A stretch of 64,000 nucleotides of DNA from JBICHN01 sp043101845. Lineage in GTDB: Bacteria; Planctomycetota; Phycisphaerae; Phycisphaerales; UBA5793. Numbering within the stretch: position 1 is the stretch's first letter; every line of letters begins with the position of its first letter. Location: contig JBICHN010000011.1 of assembly GCA_043101845.1 (NCBI GenBank), positions 1,674,001 through 1,738,000 on the forward strand. The letters are read 5' to 3'. Below, piece after piece: positions 18,158-26,824 of this stretch. The notes below the pieces were generated by a model that did not search any database, was not told the origin of the DNA, and saw only the letters and a program-made list of their open reading frames with translations. Both the position numbers and the translations under genes were made by a program.

Positions 18158-18180
18158 TCAGATTGCTGATCGATCACTGA

Positions 18181-18213
18181 GCCGGCCGGTCTCGTCGCGA
18201 GGCCGGCCGCTTT
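18181..18213 (+). terminator. Probable rho-independent terminator
   Basis: GCCGGCC (18181-18187) pairs with GGCCGGC (18201-18207) around a 13-base loop, followed by CGCTTTCGT. The stem is strong but the T-run is weak. It sits between the coiled-coil protein and the acyltransferase gene. Confidence 0.55.
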
Positions 18214-18230
18214 CGTATCCTCTCCTCCTC

Positions 18231-19289
18231 ATGGCGCGAAACGAATCTGCGATCGTCAATGCGTTGGCCTACGGCGGCGTCCGTGGGCTCGGCATTCTCC
18301 TGAGCCAGTTCACCGTCGATCAGAACATGGCGGTGATCGGGCGCGTGGGCGATATGTGGTTCGAGCGCGATGTCCGCCGTCGCACGCGAGCGCTTGGGAA
18401 CATCCGTCGATCACTGCCGCACCTCTCGGAGGCGGAGGCGCTCGAACTCACGCGCCTGTCGATGCGACATCTGCTCCAGATGTTCGTGGTCGAGATCTTT
18501 ACGGCGCCGCGGCTGATCACCCCGAGCACATGGCATCGGTATGTGCGCTTCGGCGAGGTCGATGAGGCGCTCAGAATCCTGGCGTCCGGGTGCCCTGCGC
18601 TCTTTATCACGGGGCATTGCGGCAACTTCGAAGTGCTCGGATTTACGCTGGCGACCGTAGGGTATCCGCTGACCGCGCTGGCGCGCCCTCTTGACCTGCC
18701 TCGGGTGAGCGACTGGCTGTTCGACATTCGGCAGCGACGGGGCATGAAGATCATGACGAAGTTCGGGGCCATGGAGAAGCTTCCCGGACTCATTGAGTCC
18801 GGCGAGCATGTCGCCTTCATCGCGGACCAGAACGCCGGTGACCGGGGACTCTTCGTCCCGTTCTTCGGACGACTCGCCAGCGCGTATAAGTCGATCGGAC
18901 TGCTCGCGATCCGATACAACGCGCCGATCGTCTGCGGCCATGCGAAACGAATCGAACCGGATCATTTCCGGTACGAAATCAACGCACGGGAGATCATCCG
19001 GCCGGAGGAGTGGACGACGCAGCCCGATCCGCTCTTTTATGTGACGGCCCGATACAACCGCGCCATGGAGAACATGGTCCGCGAAGCGCCGGCGGAGTAT
19101 TTCTGGGTGCATCGTCGGTGGAAGTCTCGGCCGCGCCATGAGCGCGAGGCGAGGCCATTCCCCTCGAGTTTGCGCCGCCGGCTCGAGCAATTGCCGTGGA
19201 TGACTCCGGCCGAACTCGATCGGATCATGGAACAGAGCGCCATTGACACCGCCGATATTCAAACCCGGCGGCGCGAGCGGGGCGGCTGA
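18231..19289 (+). CDS. LpxL/HtrB-family lysophospholipid/lipid A acyltransferase
   Basis: This 352-residue protein has an N-terminal hydrophobic anchor. The acyltransferase signature H-x-G-N-F-E is at residues 129-134 ('FITGHCGNFEVLG'), followed by 'ALARPLDLPRV' and 'VAFIADQNAGDRGLFVPFFGR', which match the LpxL substrate-binding blocks. 'YFWVHRRWKSRP' near 290 is the family's usual C-terminal landmark. It should transfer an acyl chain from acyl-ACP to a lipid A precursor at the inner membrane. This supports a Gram-negative envelope with lipopolysaccharide. The start is ATG 18231. Confidence 0.9.
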   Translation: MARNESAIVNALAYGGVRGLGILLSQFTVDQNMAVIGRVGDMWFERDVRRRTRALGNIRRSLPHLSEAEALELTRLSMRHLLQMFVVEIFTAPRLITPSTWHRYVRFGEVDEALRILASGCPALFITGHCGNFEVLGFTLATVGYPLTALARPLDLPRVSDWLFDIRQRRGMKIMTKFGAMEKLPGLIESGEHVAFIADQNAGDRGLFVPFFGRLASAYKSIGLLAIRYNAPIVCGHAKRIEPDHFRYEINAREIIRPEEWTTQPDPLFYVTARYNRAMENMVREAPAEYFWVHRRWKSRPRHEREARPFPSSLRRRLEQLPWMTPAELDRIMEQSAIDTADIQTRRRERGG

Positions 19290-19430
19290 TTCTCAGACCT
19301 GCGGACGAACGCCCGTCCGCGTTCTCAGACCCTCGGAATCGTCGTCGACGCTGACCGGTAGCCGATAAGGCGACTCTGGGTCCCATCACCATCGCAACAG
19401 TCATGCAGGCCACGCCGGTTCAACGGTTTA

Positions 19431-19452
19431 GGCGCGTTGCAGTAAACGCGCC
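19431..19452. promoter_or_regulatory. Perfect inverted repeat upstream of the HTH-receiver gene
   Basis: GGCGCGTT (19431-19438) and AACGCGCC (19445-19452) form an exact 8-bp inverted repeat with a 6-base centre. It lies 80 bases before the start of the HTH-receiver gene. It could be an operator for that protein or a hairpin in the message leader. No T-run follows, so a terminator is unlikely. Confidence 0.4.
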
Positions 19453-19531
19453 GTCTCCTTCGACCGATGACGAGACCGGATCGCGGCGGAGGGGCCGCGG
19501 CCGGAGGGAACCCGAGGAGAAGGATGACGCC

Positions 19532-20113
19532 ATGCCCCGCGAAAAGGATGTCCTGACCACGGGCGAGGTCGCCAAGATCTGTAATGTGGCGCCGCGCACT
19601 GTGTCAAAGTGGTTCGACTCCGGACAGCTCAAAGGCTATCGAATTCCCGGATCGAAAGACCGGCGAATCCCGCTCAACGCGCTGATCAAATTCATGAAGG
19701 CGCATGGCATTCCGCTCGACGGCCTCGTCTCCGGCAAAACGCGTGTGCTCGTCTGCGATCGCGAGGATGAGATTGTCACCGTGATCCAGAAGCTCCTGAC
19801 CGAGCATGCGGATTACGAAGTTCGCACCGCGACAAGCGCGTTCGAAGCCGGCATCGAGTGCGAGCGCTTCCGCCCGAACGCGATCCTGCTCGATCTGCAT
19901 CTCGACGGCGGCGCCGATGGTCGCGAGTTCTGCTCGATCATCCGGGGAGAAGATGACCTTCAGATGGCCAAGGTCATCGGCATGAGCAGCAAACTGACCG
20001 ACGGGCAGGCGCACCAGCTTCGGACCGCCGGGTTCGACGGCTTCCTGAAGAAGCCTTTCAATATCAAGCAGGTGATCAAATCGATCGAAGACGCCTGTGC
20101 CCTCGTCTATTGA
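19532..20113 (+). CDS. MerR/excisionase-type HTH protein fused to a receiver domain
   Basis: This 193-residue cytosolic regulator has residues 7-60 as a helix-turn-helix of the excisionase/MerR (HTH_17) kind ('LTTGEVAKICNVAPRTVSKWFDSGQLKGYRIPGSKDRRIP'). Residues 70-190 are a CheY-like receiver with 'VLVCDRED', the phospho-acceptor Asp121 in 'ILLDLHLDGG', and the conserved Lys in 'FLKKPFN'. The DNA-binding part is N-terminal, opposite to most response regulators. No histidine kinase gene is adjacent. The start at 19532 is chosen over an open frame from 19403 because GAGGAGAAGGA precedes it and the domain begins there. Confidence 0.88.
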   Translation: MPREKDVLTTGEVAKICNVAPRTVSKWFDSGQLKGYRIPGSKDRRIPLNALIKFMKAHGIPLDGLVSGKTRVLVCDREDEIVTVIQKLLTEHADYEVRTATSAFEAGIECERFRPNAILLDLHLDGGADGREFCSIIRGEDDLQMAKVIGMSSKLTDGQAHQLRTAGFDGFLKKPFNIKQVIKSIEDACALVY

Positions 20114-20159
20114 CCTCGGCCGATTCGGCCGCGACTATTCCGCACCGCAGACTCTCAGC

Positions 20160-20209
20160 CCGCCTTCGACTTAGTACTGGCATCGCTTACGGGTCGAAGG
20201 CGGTTTTTT
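20160..20209 (+). terminator. Rho-independent terminator of the HTH-receiver gene, inside the neuC 3' end
   Basis: CCGCCTTCGAC (20160-20170) pairs exactly with GTCGAAGGCGG (20193-20203), an 11-bp stem, followed by six T residues (20204-20209). The right arm and T-run are also the last codons of the convergent neuC gene, which ends at 20171. Confidence 0.85.
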
Positions 20210-21307
20210 GCGCGCCCGGAGCAAGACCTCGACGATGCGATCGGATGATCGTCCGTCACCGTAAGGATGCGCGACGGAGTCCGTCCGATCACCAATCGCC
20301 TGATTGATGGCGCGCCGGATCTCCTCCGCGTCGGCGCCCGCGACATCAACGACGGTGACCGGCCGTTCGCGACCGGCTTGTCGCGGCCCGACATTCACGG
20401 CCGGAACGCCGAGCGCGGCCGCTTCGATGAGGCCCGCCGATGAATTGCCGACGATCGCTGCAGCGCGACGCAGCAGTCCTACGAAACGCGGTCGATCAAG
20501 ATGCCCAAGCATTGGAAGCGTTCCAATTGCCTTCAATATGACTTCTCGACCAGGGTCGTGATTCGGCGCAAGGAGTAATCGTTGCACTCCGTCGTCACGC
20601 GGATTGGTCGCCTTGAGAATCGCCTCGATCGTTCGGCGTTCCTCAAGCTCCGGCAATCCCGATGGATGGTGGAGTACGAGAAGGAGAGGACGCTTCGGAT
20701 CGATTTCCCATGCGATGAGTTCTTCGTCCGGGAGCGGAGACATCGACACGAGGTCATCGATCGCCGGCGATCCGACTTGCAAAGTCCACTCCGGGTCTTC
20801 ACCCATGCGGAGTATTCGTTCGCGACTCTCTGCGGTAGCGGTGAGATGGATGTGCGAGAGCTTCGTGATCGCGTGCCGCATCGCTTCGTCCGCAACGCCT
20901 TCGGCGCGGTCGCCGCCGTGAATATGGGCGACAAGCCTCCCGCCAATCGACGCGGCGGACGCGGCCGCCATCGCTTCGATTCGATCACCGAGAACCAGAA
21001 CCACATCGGAGCGCAACCGTTCGAATGCGCGGGCAAGACCTTCAATCCCGCGGCCGAGCGCTACGGCGTCCTCGGTCCGTCCCGTCCGCCCGACTCGTTG
21101 CATTTCGACCCGGGCGGCGATCTCAAATTCCGCTTCGACATCGACTCGTGAGTCGACTTCCGGAAGCAGATGCGTTCCTGTCATTACAACCTGGAGTTCG
21201 AGTGCATCCATGGCGAGGATTGCCGCCATGACCGGCTTAAGGAGCCCGAAATCGGCTCGAGAGCCCGTCACGACCGCAATACGCCATGCAGCGTCCGGGC
21301 GAGTCAT
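20171..21307 (-). CDS. neuC: UDP-GlcNAc-type 2-epimerase (hydrolysing), NeuC/LegG-like
   Basis: This 378-residue GT-B fold enzyme has 'VVTGSRADFGLLKPVM' at the N-terminus, 'LVLGDRIEAMAAASAA' with 'HIHGGD', and near the C-terminus 'VGNSSAGLIEAA' and 'VNVGPRQAGRERP', all family landmarks. Such enzymes release ManNAc (NeuC) or 2,4-diacetamido-mannose (LegG) from a UDP-sugar for sialic or legionaminic acid synthesis. Sequence alone does not say which. The ATG at 21307 overlaps the neuB stop by four bases, so translation is coupled. The last codons form the terminator of the convergent regulator gene. Confidence 0.88.
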   Translation of the reverse strand: MTRPDAAWRIAVVTGSRADFGLLKPVMAAILAMDALELQVVMTGTHLLPEVDSRVDVEAEFEIAARVEMQRVGRTGRTEDAVALGRGIEGLARAFERLRSDVVLVLGDRIEAMAAASAASIGGRLVAHIHGGDRAEGVADEAMRHAITKLSHIHLTATAESRERILRMGEDPEWTLQVGSPAIDDLVSMSPLPDEELIAWEIDPKRPLLLVLHHPSGLPELEERRTIEAILKATNPRDDGVQRLLLAPNHDPGREVILKAIGTLPMLGHLDRPRFVGLLRRAAAIVGNSSAGLIEAAALGVPAVNVGPRQAGRERPVTVVDVAGADAEEIRRAINQAIGDRTDSVAHPYGDGRSSDRIVEVLLRARKKPPSTRKRCQY

Positions 21308-22362
21308 GCAAACTCTCGAACTTTCGCCGGCGTGGTCAGATCCTCTCGCCGGATCGGCTTCCCGGCAGGGATGGGCGCTTGCAGGGAGCGTCCGACGATG
21401 GCGCCCCACTCGGAGGGCGGGATGCCGTCACCCGGTCGGCGAAAGGTCAAGTCGCTCCTGGTCAGACAATGACCCGCCGGGAGATCGCGACTGGCGACGA
21501 TCGACTGGCGGCTGACGCGGCGCACATCCTCCTCGATGGGCCGGACGGTCAGTTCACGCACCCCGAGCATGCGATGGGCGCGACGGGCGCCTTCGATGTA
21601 GACCCGAAGGGCATCGGGCTCGAGCGACGCGGCGTGGTCGGGACCGGGCGCGTGCCGGTCATGCGTGAGGTGCTTCTCAAGAATCACGGCGCCGGCGGCG
21701 ACCGCGAGAGCGCCCGTATCGAGCGACGGGGTATGGTCGGAATAGCCGACTTCAATCGAGCGCCTCGTTTCTTGCGCAAGGCTGCGGAGCGCGGCGATTC
21801 CGCCGAGGTTCGCCTCGTCGTCCGGTGTGGGATAGGCGCTTATGCAGTGCAGGGCCGCCGAGCCGAACCGCGACAGGGCCCACCCGATCTCATCCCGGGT
21901 GGCCGCGCCGGTGCTCAGAATGACGGGGCGTCCGGGAGCGCTGATCGCCTCGAGAAGCGGCAGATGAATGATGTCGGGCGAGGCGGATTTGAACGCGTCC
22001 CAACCGAGTCGCGTCGCGTCGACGACGAGTTCGACATTGAAGATGGTCACGATCGCATGCAGACGCTGATCATGGGCATGATCGACGATCGATTCGAGGT
22101 CGCCGAGCGAGAGCTCGAGGCGTTTGAGCATCTCAGTCGCGTTTGACTCACCTGCGTTTCGCTGGTAATCCGCGAGCGGCGCGGCGCCTCCCATGAGGCG
22201 CTCCGCTTCGAAGTACTGAAACTTGACCGCATCGGCGCCGGCGGCGGCCGCGGCGTCCACGAGTTCGATCGCGCGCTCGGCCGATCCGTCGTGATTCACG
22301 CCGATCTCCGCGATGACATACGGAGACGCCGAGTCGCTGATCTCTCGCGATCCGATTCGCAC
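21304..22362 (-). CDS. neuB: N-acetylneuraminate/legionaminate synthase
   Basis: This 352-residue protein has a TIM-barrel synthase domain (about 1-270, 'YVIAEIGVNHDGSAERAIELVDAAAAAGADAVKFQ') and a C-terminal SAF/antifreeze-like domain (about 285-350, 'VRRVSRQSIVASRDLPAGHCLTRSDLTFRRPG'). NeuB enzymes condense phosphoenolpyruvate with ManNAc or its diacetamido analogue to form a nine-carbon nonulosonate. The start is GTG 22362, with GGGAG upstream and 12 bases after the neuA stop. It overlaps neuC by four bases. Confidence 0.93.
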   Translation of the reverse strand: MRIGSREISDSASPYVIAEIGVNHDGSAERAIELVDAAAAAGADAVKFQYFEAERLMGGAAPLADYQRNAGESNATEMLKRLELSLGDLESIVDHAHDQRLHAIVTIFNVELVVDATRLGWDAFKSASPDIIHLPLLEAISAPGRPVILSTGAATRDEIGWALSRFGSAALHCISAYPTPDDEANLGGIAALRSLAQETRRSIEVGYSDHTPSLDTGALAVAAGAVILEKHLTHDRHAPGPDHAASLEPDALRVYIEGARRAHRMLGVRELTVRPIEEDVRRVSRQSIVASRDLPAGHCLTRSDLTFRRPGDGIPPSEWGAIVGRSLQAPIPAGKPIRREDLTTPAKVREFA

Positions 22363-22374
22363 GAATGACTCCCG

Positions 22375-23115
22375 TCAGTGGCGCGAGGCCCCGAGTTCCG
22401 CCGAGTGCTCGCGGAGGCGGATCTCCGCCAGCACAAGATCGGCTTTCGTATCGATATCGACCACCGCCCCAGGCTCGTTCAGGATCCCGCGCCGGTCGCG
22501 GCCGAGAAACGAGTGAGGCTCCGACGGCTCCGCATTGAGGAGCGCCTCTCGTCGAACGACGATTACCCCGCCATCCGGGATGAAGAGCGGCGGAAGATCC
22601 TGTCGCCGATAGACCTGGTTCTCGATGAACGGCGTGACGCGGCCTTCCTCGTCGATTCGCGACTCCCAGTAAGGATGATACTTCCCGACGCCGGCGTAAC
22701 TCTGCACGGAGTCGGCGCGTGATTCGATCAGCATTCGTACGGCCCGATCGATCAGGCCCCGCGGCCGTACCGGAGCGTTCGCATAGAGAATGACGACGAA
22801 CGGAGCGTTGTCCGACTCGACCGCGTGCCGAACGGCGGCGTCGACGGTCGCGGAGTCAGTGGCGAGCGATTCCGGCCGCTGGATGACTTCCACGCCCTCT
22901 CGCTCGGCGGCCCGGCGCATCTCCGCGCAGTCGGTTGACACAATCAAGCGCGTCACCGCCTCCGATTCGCGCGCCGCCTCGATCGAATAGGAAACCATCG
23001 GGCGCCCAAGCAGCGCCATGGCGTTCTTGCCGGGCAGCCCCTTGCTGCCCGCGCGGCCGATGATCACGGCGGTCACGGAGACGGGAGGGTTTTCTTCGAA
23101 AGAATCCGCGGCCAC
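22375..23115 (-). CDS. neuA: CMP-nonulosonate cytidylyltransferase (NeuA-like)
   Basis: This 246-residue enzyme activates a nonulosonic acid with CTP to make the CMP-sugar donor. It shows 'VIIGRAGSKGLPGKNAMALLGRPMV' (the CTP-binding loop), 'LIVSTDCAEM', 'RPESLATDSATVDAAVRHA' and 'GAVVDIDTKADLVLAE', typical of NeuA/LegF/PseF. The start is GTG 23115 with AAGGAG about 8 bases upstream, lying in the short gap after the Maf gene stop. It is the second gene of the Maf-neuA-neuB-neuC unit. Confidence 0.9.
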   Translation of the reverse strand: MAADSFEENPPVSVTAVIIGRAGSKGLPGKNAMALLGRPMVSYSIEAARESEAVTRLIVSTDCAEMRRAAEREGVEVIQRPESLATDSATVDAAVRHAVESDNAPFVVILYANAPVRPRGLIDRAVRMLIESRADSVQSYAGVGKYHPYWESRIDEEGRVTPFIENQVYRRQDLPPLFIPDGGVIVVRREALLNAEPSEPHSFLGRDRRGILNEPGAVVDIDTKADLVLAEIRLREHSAELGASRH

Positions 23116-23129
23116 GCGATCGCTCCTTC

Positions 23130-26100
23130 TCAGCGAGCTCCGACCATCGCTTCATCCAGGGGCGCTCGCGAGGTCATCGACTTGAACCCTCGTTGCTCGA
23201 GAACCCGGGACCACAGTTCCGGCAGCGCCGTTTCGCCGACTGAGCCGACTGTCGCGCCGTCCAACCAGTCGCTGCAGTTCACGAGCGCGGCGCCGTCAGC
23301 TCGAACGAGGAGACGCGTCGCCGCAAAACGGCGGGCGACTGAATCAGGCTCTCGAACGGTGATGAGGTCGTCATCGATTCCATCGCCGGGAAGGGGGGGC
23401 GAGATCATCGCGGCGCCAACGAAGTACACCCAACGATCGAAAAATCCCTGCAGCTCTTCGAGCGTAGCCCGGCATCGAAGCATGGACGGAATGATCCAGG
23501 GGAGCGCCAACGCCCCGAGTGAACCCACTCTCTGAGCCCGTGCATTGATCAGCGCTTCAAGGTTGCCGACGGCTTCTTTGAATCGGTCCGAGCCCATCGT
23601 CGATCGATAGGTCTCAGCGGTATCCGCATTCAGCCGCACGGTCACAGCGGCGAGAGCCGACGCCGCGAGTGAGCGGGCGACCTCTGCGCTGACGAGTAGG
23701 TCGGTCTCAAGGTGCAGCGTGTCGAGTCCGACTCGGGCCGCGTGATTCAGAATGATTTCGAAGTCCGGATGGAGGAGTGGATCGCCGACGCCTCCAAATG
23801 AGACGGCGGTGGTCGTGGATGCGCGGGCGACCTCATCGAGAAGACGGAGAACCCGCTCCGTCGGCAGTTGTCTTCTCTCCGTCACTTCGTTCGTATGCGG
23901 CGTAATGGGACCACGGACGGCGCGATCCATCGTCAGTTCAATTTCAATCTCTCGCGGAAACGGAGGCGGCGGGGACGACCGAAGCGACGCGAGCATCGAA
24001 GCGGGATCGCCATCGAACGCGATTCCTCGACGGATCAGGTCGTGCGATTCCGGCGAATCCCAAGTGAGCCGAGCTTGCGTCGAACGAATCGCCGCAGGAA
24101 GCTTGACGCACATCTCCTTGGTAATCGGATCGGTCTGCGGCGCCTGAGGAACATACTGGAGCAGCGCGCCGAGCGTCGACGGCCGCGCGCGAGTCGCCAG
24201 ATTCGCCATGCACGAACGGGACACGACGCATCCTGCGAGACCGGGCGGCGCCTGGCTGAAGACGAACTCGTGTCCGTCCGGGTGTTCGTGATAGCGCTGA
24301 ACAAGGGCGCCACATCCAGTCTCGATCGAGGGGTCAACAAGCGGCCAGTCGGCGCCGACGACGAGGGCCGCGTCGAGGTCGAGTCGGTCCATGACGGCGA
24401 GCATCTCGACAGGCGCGACGATTTCGTCGAAGATCGTCATGCCGCCAATCCCGCCACGCCAGCACGGGCCGCTCCAGCGCCGTGCGGCCGCGATGACCTG
24501 CTGCGCCGAACCATAAAGCGATTCCGGAACGCGCTCGACGATCGTCGGAAGGGCAAGAGCGTCCCGGTCAATCAACGAATCGACATCGAACCCGAGCGGC
24601 GCCAGGAGGACGATCGACTCGATGCCCGGGGTCTCCGCAAGTCGTTCGAGCGTCGCTTGCAGTACGGTCCGACGCTCGTCGACGAGGTCGTCAAGCCGGC
24701 GGATGAGTCCCGCGCCGCTCCGCTCGGGATCAACGGCTACCAACGCGGCGACGCGCCGTTTCGAGCGCGGCTCGGCGTTCAGGTGGCTTGCGACCGATTC
24801 GGCGGTGCGCCGGCTGATTCTCGGGTCGACCGATTCGCCACCGAGGACGGCCTGCGATTCTTCGAGAATGCGGTGATACTCATCGCACGCATCGGCGAGC
24901 CATCGCACATTGACCTGATCCCGCTCGAGCTGCCGGCGTTGCCGAGTCTGGGTGTCCAGGCCTTCGCTGAGTTCGAGGCGTCGATCCGCCTTCATCCGGT
25001 TGAAGGCGCCGAGCTGATTCAACGCGTTCACGAGGTCGAAGATGTGAAAGAGCTCATCGACCTCGGCCCGATAGGAGTCCATCTTCGAGAAATGACGATC
25101 CATCTTCACCGCGTCAGCTTGATCTTCGAGCATGCGATCGATGAGACGATCCGCGGACTGACTGAGTTCCCGGAGTCGCTTGACACCTCGTTGAATCTCT
25201 TGCAGCCGGTCCCTGACGGCGGTGAGCCGACGCGAATCCGGGTCGACGGTCGCCGAAGGCAACGGCGTGAGTGGATCGGCTGACATGGAGTCGATCGCCC
25301 GCGCGAGGGACACGACTTCGGTGTGCTTCTTCGCCGTGCCTCCTTCGGTCGCGTCGATGATCCGTTGCGGCGCCTCCTTGAAGTCGCGCTCGAACTGCTG
25401 CAGGTAAGTCGACATCTGTTCGTCGAGATACACCGATCCCCCGTGTTGCGCCGGCGCCGTCCGAAGCGTGCGTTTCATTCGAGCCACACGCTGCCATTCC
25501 ATCATGTCGAGCGTATTGAACCGATTGAGTTCGGGCGCCCACTGTTCGTGGATCGCAGCGCCGGGTCCGTAGTACAGACCATCCGAGAAGCCGAGATCCT
25601 GTCCGACGAACACGATCGGATCGCAGCCGAAATACTGGGCGAGGTAGAAGCTGAGGTGGGCGACCGTCGAGCCGGGCTTCAGCCGCCCCATCTCCCGCTT
25701 GAGATCAGGACCGAGCACTCGGTCAAGAAAGTCGTTCCCGGTGCAACGGATCGGCCCGGGGTAGGCGTCAATAACCGACCGGTTCACCTTCGGCTCGCAG
25801 ATGAGCGTGACGCCTTCAAGCGCGTCGGCATCGAGTCCGTCGTAGAACTGGCGACTGATTTCGTGATAGTCGAGCGCCGTAACGAAGTGCGGGCGGATTC
25901 CCCGGGCGAGCAGGGGCTTGAGCGCCGTCTGCACGGCGATGATCACGACGCGTTCACGAAGCGCCGGATCGTCGAGCAGATCAATGTTGCGGGAGAGACT
26001 CGGGCCGGCCGCGACAAGGATGGCGCCATGCCCTCGCGCCCAATCCTTCAATGGAGCGATTCCGTCTCCAGCGCCGTACCGGTCCAGATTAAGTGAGAGA

Positions 26101-26708
26101 TTGCGGCAGGTCGTCACCGAATGCACGAGCGTGGTGACGAGCGTCGTGCGGCTCGCCCGTACGATTTCGGCGAAGGTTTGCGCAAATGTCGCCGAGCCGG
26201 CGCCAAGGCGACGACGGCTTGGCGGGTGCTCGACCATGGTCGCGCCCTGGGCGAAGAGCGGCGCCGCGCCGTCGAGCCGCGCGGACAGCTCCGGTCGGTC
26301 CTCGGCGTCGTCGATGATCACGAGCATGGCCTCGCGCATCCACGCGGAGTGATCGATCTGCTCGAACACGGCGCGAAGGAGCGGAATATCCGGCTCGTAG
26401 ACGACCACGACCCCGGTTCCCGCCATTCGTTCACAGAGACGCCGGACATGATGCCCGAGCGCAAAGCCATACACGGCGACGACCGCATGCTCGATCACAT
26501 CAACCGACTCGGCGAATCGGGTCGCCTCGTCGACGGGTCGATGCCGGCTCGCGAGATACGCGCCGTCGTAGCGGGCGGTGGGCGCCTCCTGCGGCGTCTC
26601 GAGAAACTCGACCGTGTCCGCCGGCGCAGCCGAACGCAACCGCTCCACGAGCCGCGGGTTCCGTTTCGCGAGAGCCGTGAGATTCGCTTCAAAGATGGCG
26701 TGAGGCAC
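23130..26708 (-). CDS. Maf (DUF115) glycosyltransferase fused to an NTP-transferase-like and degenerate radical SAM/SPASM-like region
   Basis: This protein has about 1192 residues. The N-terminal half matches motility-associated Maf proteins (DUF115/MptE-like): 'AVYGFALGHHVRRL', 'VVYEPDIPLLR', 'GAILVAAGPSLSRNIDLL' near 235 and 'FVGQDLGFSDGLYY'. Maf proteins attach nonulosonates to flagellin. A middle region (about 660-900) resembles a SpsF-like nucleotidyltransferase. The end (about 920-1192) follows a radical SAM/SPASM pattern in register, but the three cluster Cys positions are Arg, Gly and Thr, and the GGE motif is altered to G-G-V-G-D. The start is GTG 26708, with GGAG six bases upstream. 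The first gene of the nonulosonate unit, 14 bases before neuA. Confidence 0.8.
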   Translation of the reverse strand: MPHAIFEANLTALAKRNPRLVERLRSAAPADTVEFLETPQEAPTARYDGAYLASRHRPVDEATRFAESVDVIEHAVVAVYGFALGHHVRRLCERMAGTGVVVVYEPDIPLLRAVFEQIDHSAWMREAMLVIIDDAEDRPELSARLDGAAPLFAQGATMVEHPPSRRRLGAGSATFAQTFAEIVRASRTTLVTTLVHSVTTCRNLSLNLDRYGAGDGIAPLKDWARGHGAILVAAGPSLSRNIDLLDDPALRERVVIIAVQTALKPLLARGIRPHFVTALDYHEISRQFYDGLDADALEGVTLICEPKVNRSVIDAYPGPIRCTGNDFLDRVLGPDLKREMGRLKPGSTVAHLSFYLAQYFGCDPIVFVGQDLGFSDGLYYGPGAAIHEQWAPELNRFNTLDMMEWQRVARMKRTLRTAPAQHGGSVYLDEQMSTYLQQFERDFKEAPQRIIDATEGGTAKKHTEVVSLARAIDSMSADPLTPLPSATVDPDSRRLTAVRDRLQEIQRGVKRLRELSQSADRLIDRMLEDQADAVKMDRHFSKMDSYRAEVDELFHIFDLVNALNQLGAFNRMKADRRLELSEGLDTQTRQRRQLERDQVNVRWLADACDEYHRILEESQAVLGGESVDPRISRRTAESVASHLNAEPRSKRRVAALVAVDPERSGAGLIRRLDDLVDERRTVLQATLERLAETPGIESIVLLAPLGFDVDSLIDRDALALPTIVERVPESLYGSAQQVIAAARRWSGPCWRGGIGGMTIFDEIVAPVEMLAVMDRLDLDAALVVGADWPLVDPSIETGCGALVQRYHEHPDGHEFVFSQAPPGLAGCVVSRSCMANLATRARPSTLGALLQYVPQAPQTDPITKEMCVKLPAAIRSTQARLTWDSPESHDLIRRGIAFDGDPASMLASLRSSPPPPFPREIEIELTMDRAVRGPITPHTNEVTERRQLPTERVLRLLDEVARASTTTAVSFGGVGDPLLHPDFEIILNHAARVGLDTLHLETDLLVSAEVARSLAASALAAVTVRLNADTAETYRSTMGSDRFKEAVGNLEALINARAQRVGSLGALALPWIIPSMLRCRATLEELQGFFDRWVYFVGAAMISPPLPGDGIDDDLITVREPDSVARRFAATRLLVRADGAALVNCSDWLDGATVGSVGETALPELWSRVLEQRGFKSMTSRAPLDEAMVGAR

Positions 26709-26824
26709 TGGTTCTCCGTACCGTTTGCGGCGGCTCTGCGGAACGGCGACCATTCGCTCGATCCCCGGGCCGAACCCCGGTCTCCCGCTCGTGTTATCGG
26801 AATCTGGACGGAGGTGGCTGCAAC

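Noticed and set aside
23868..25283. Plus-strand open frame of 471 codons opposite the Maf gene
   Set aside because: It is an antisense shadow of the Maf fusion. The GC-rich third positions keep both strands open.
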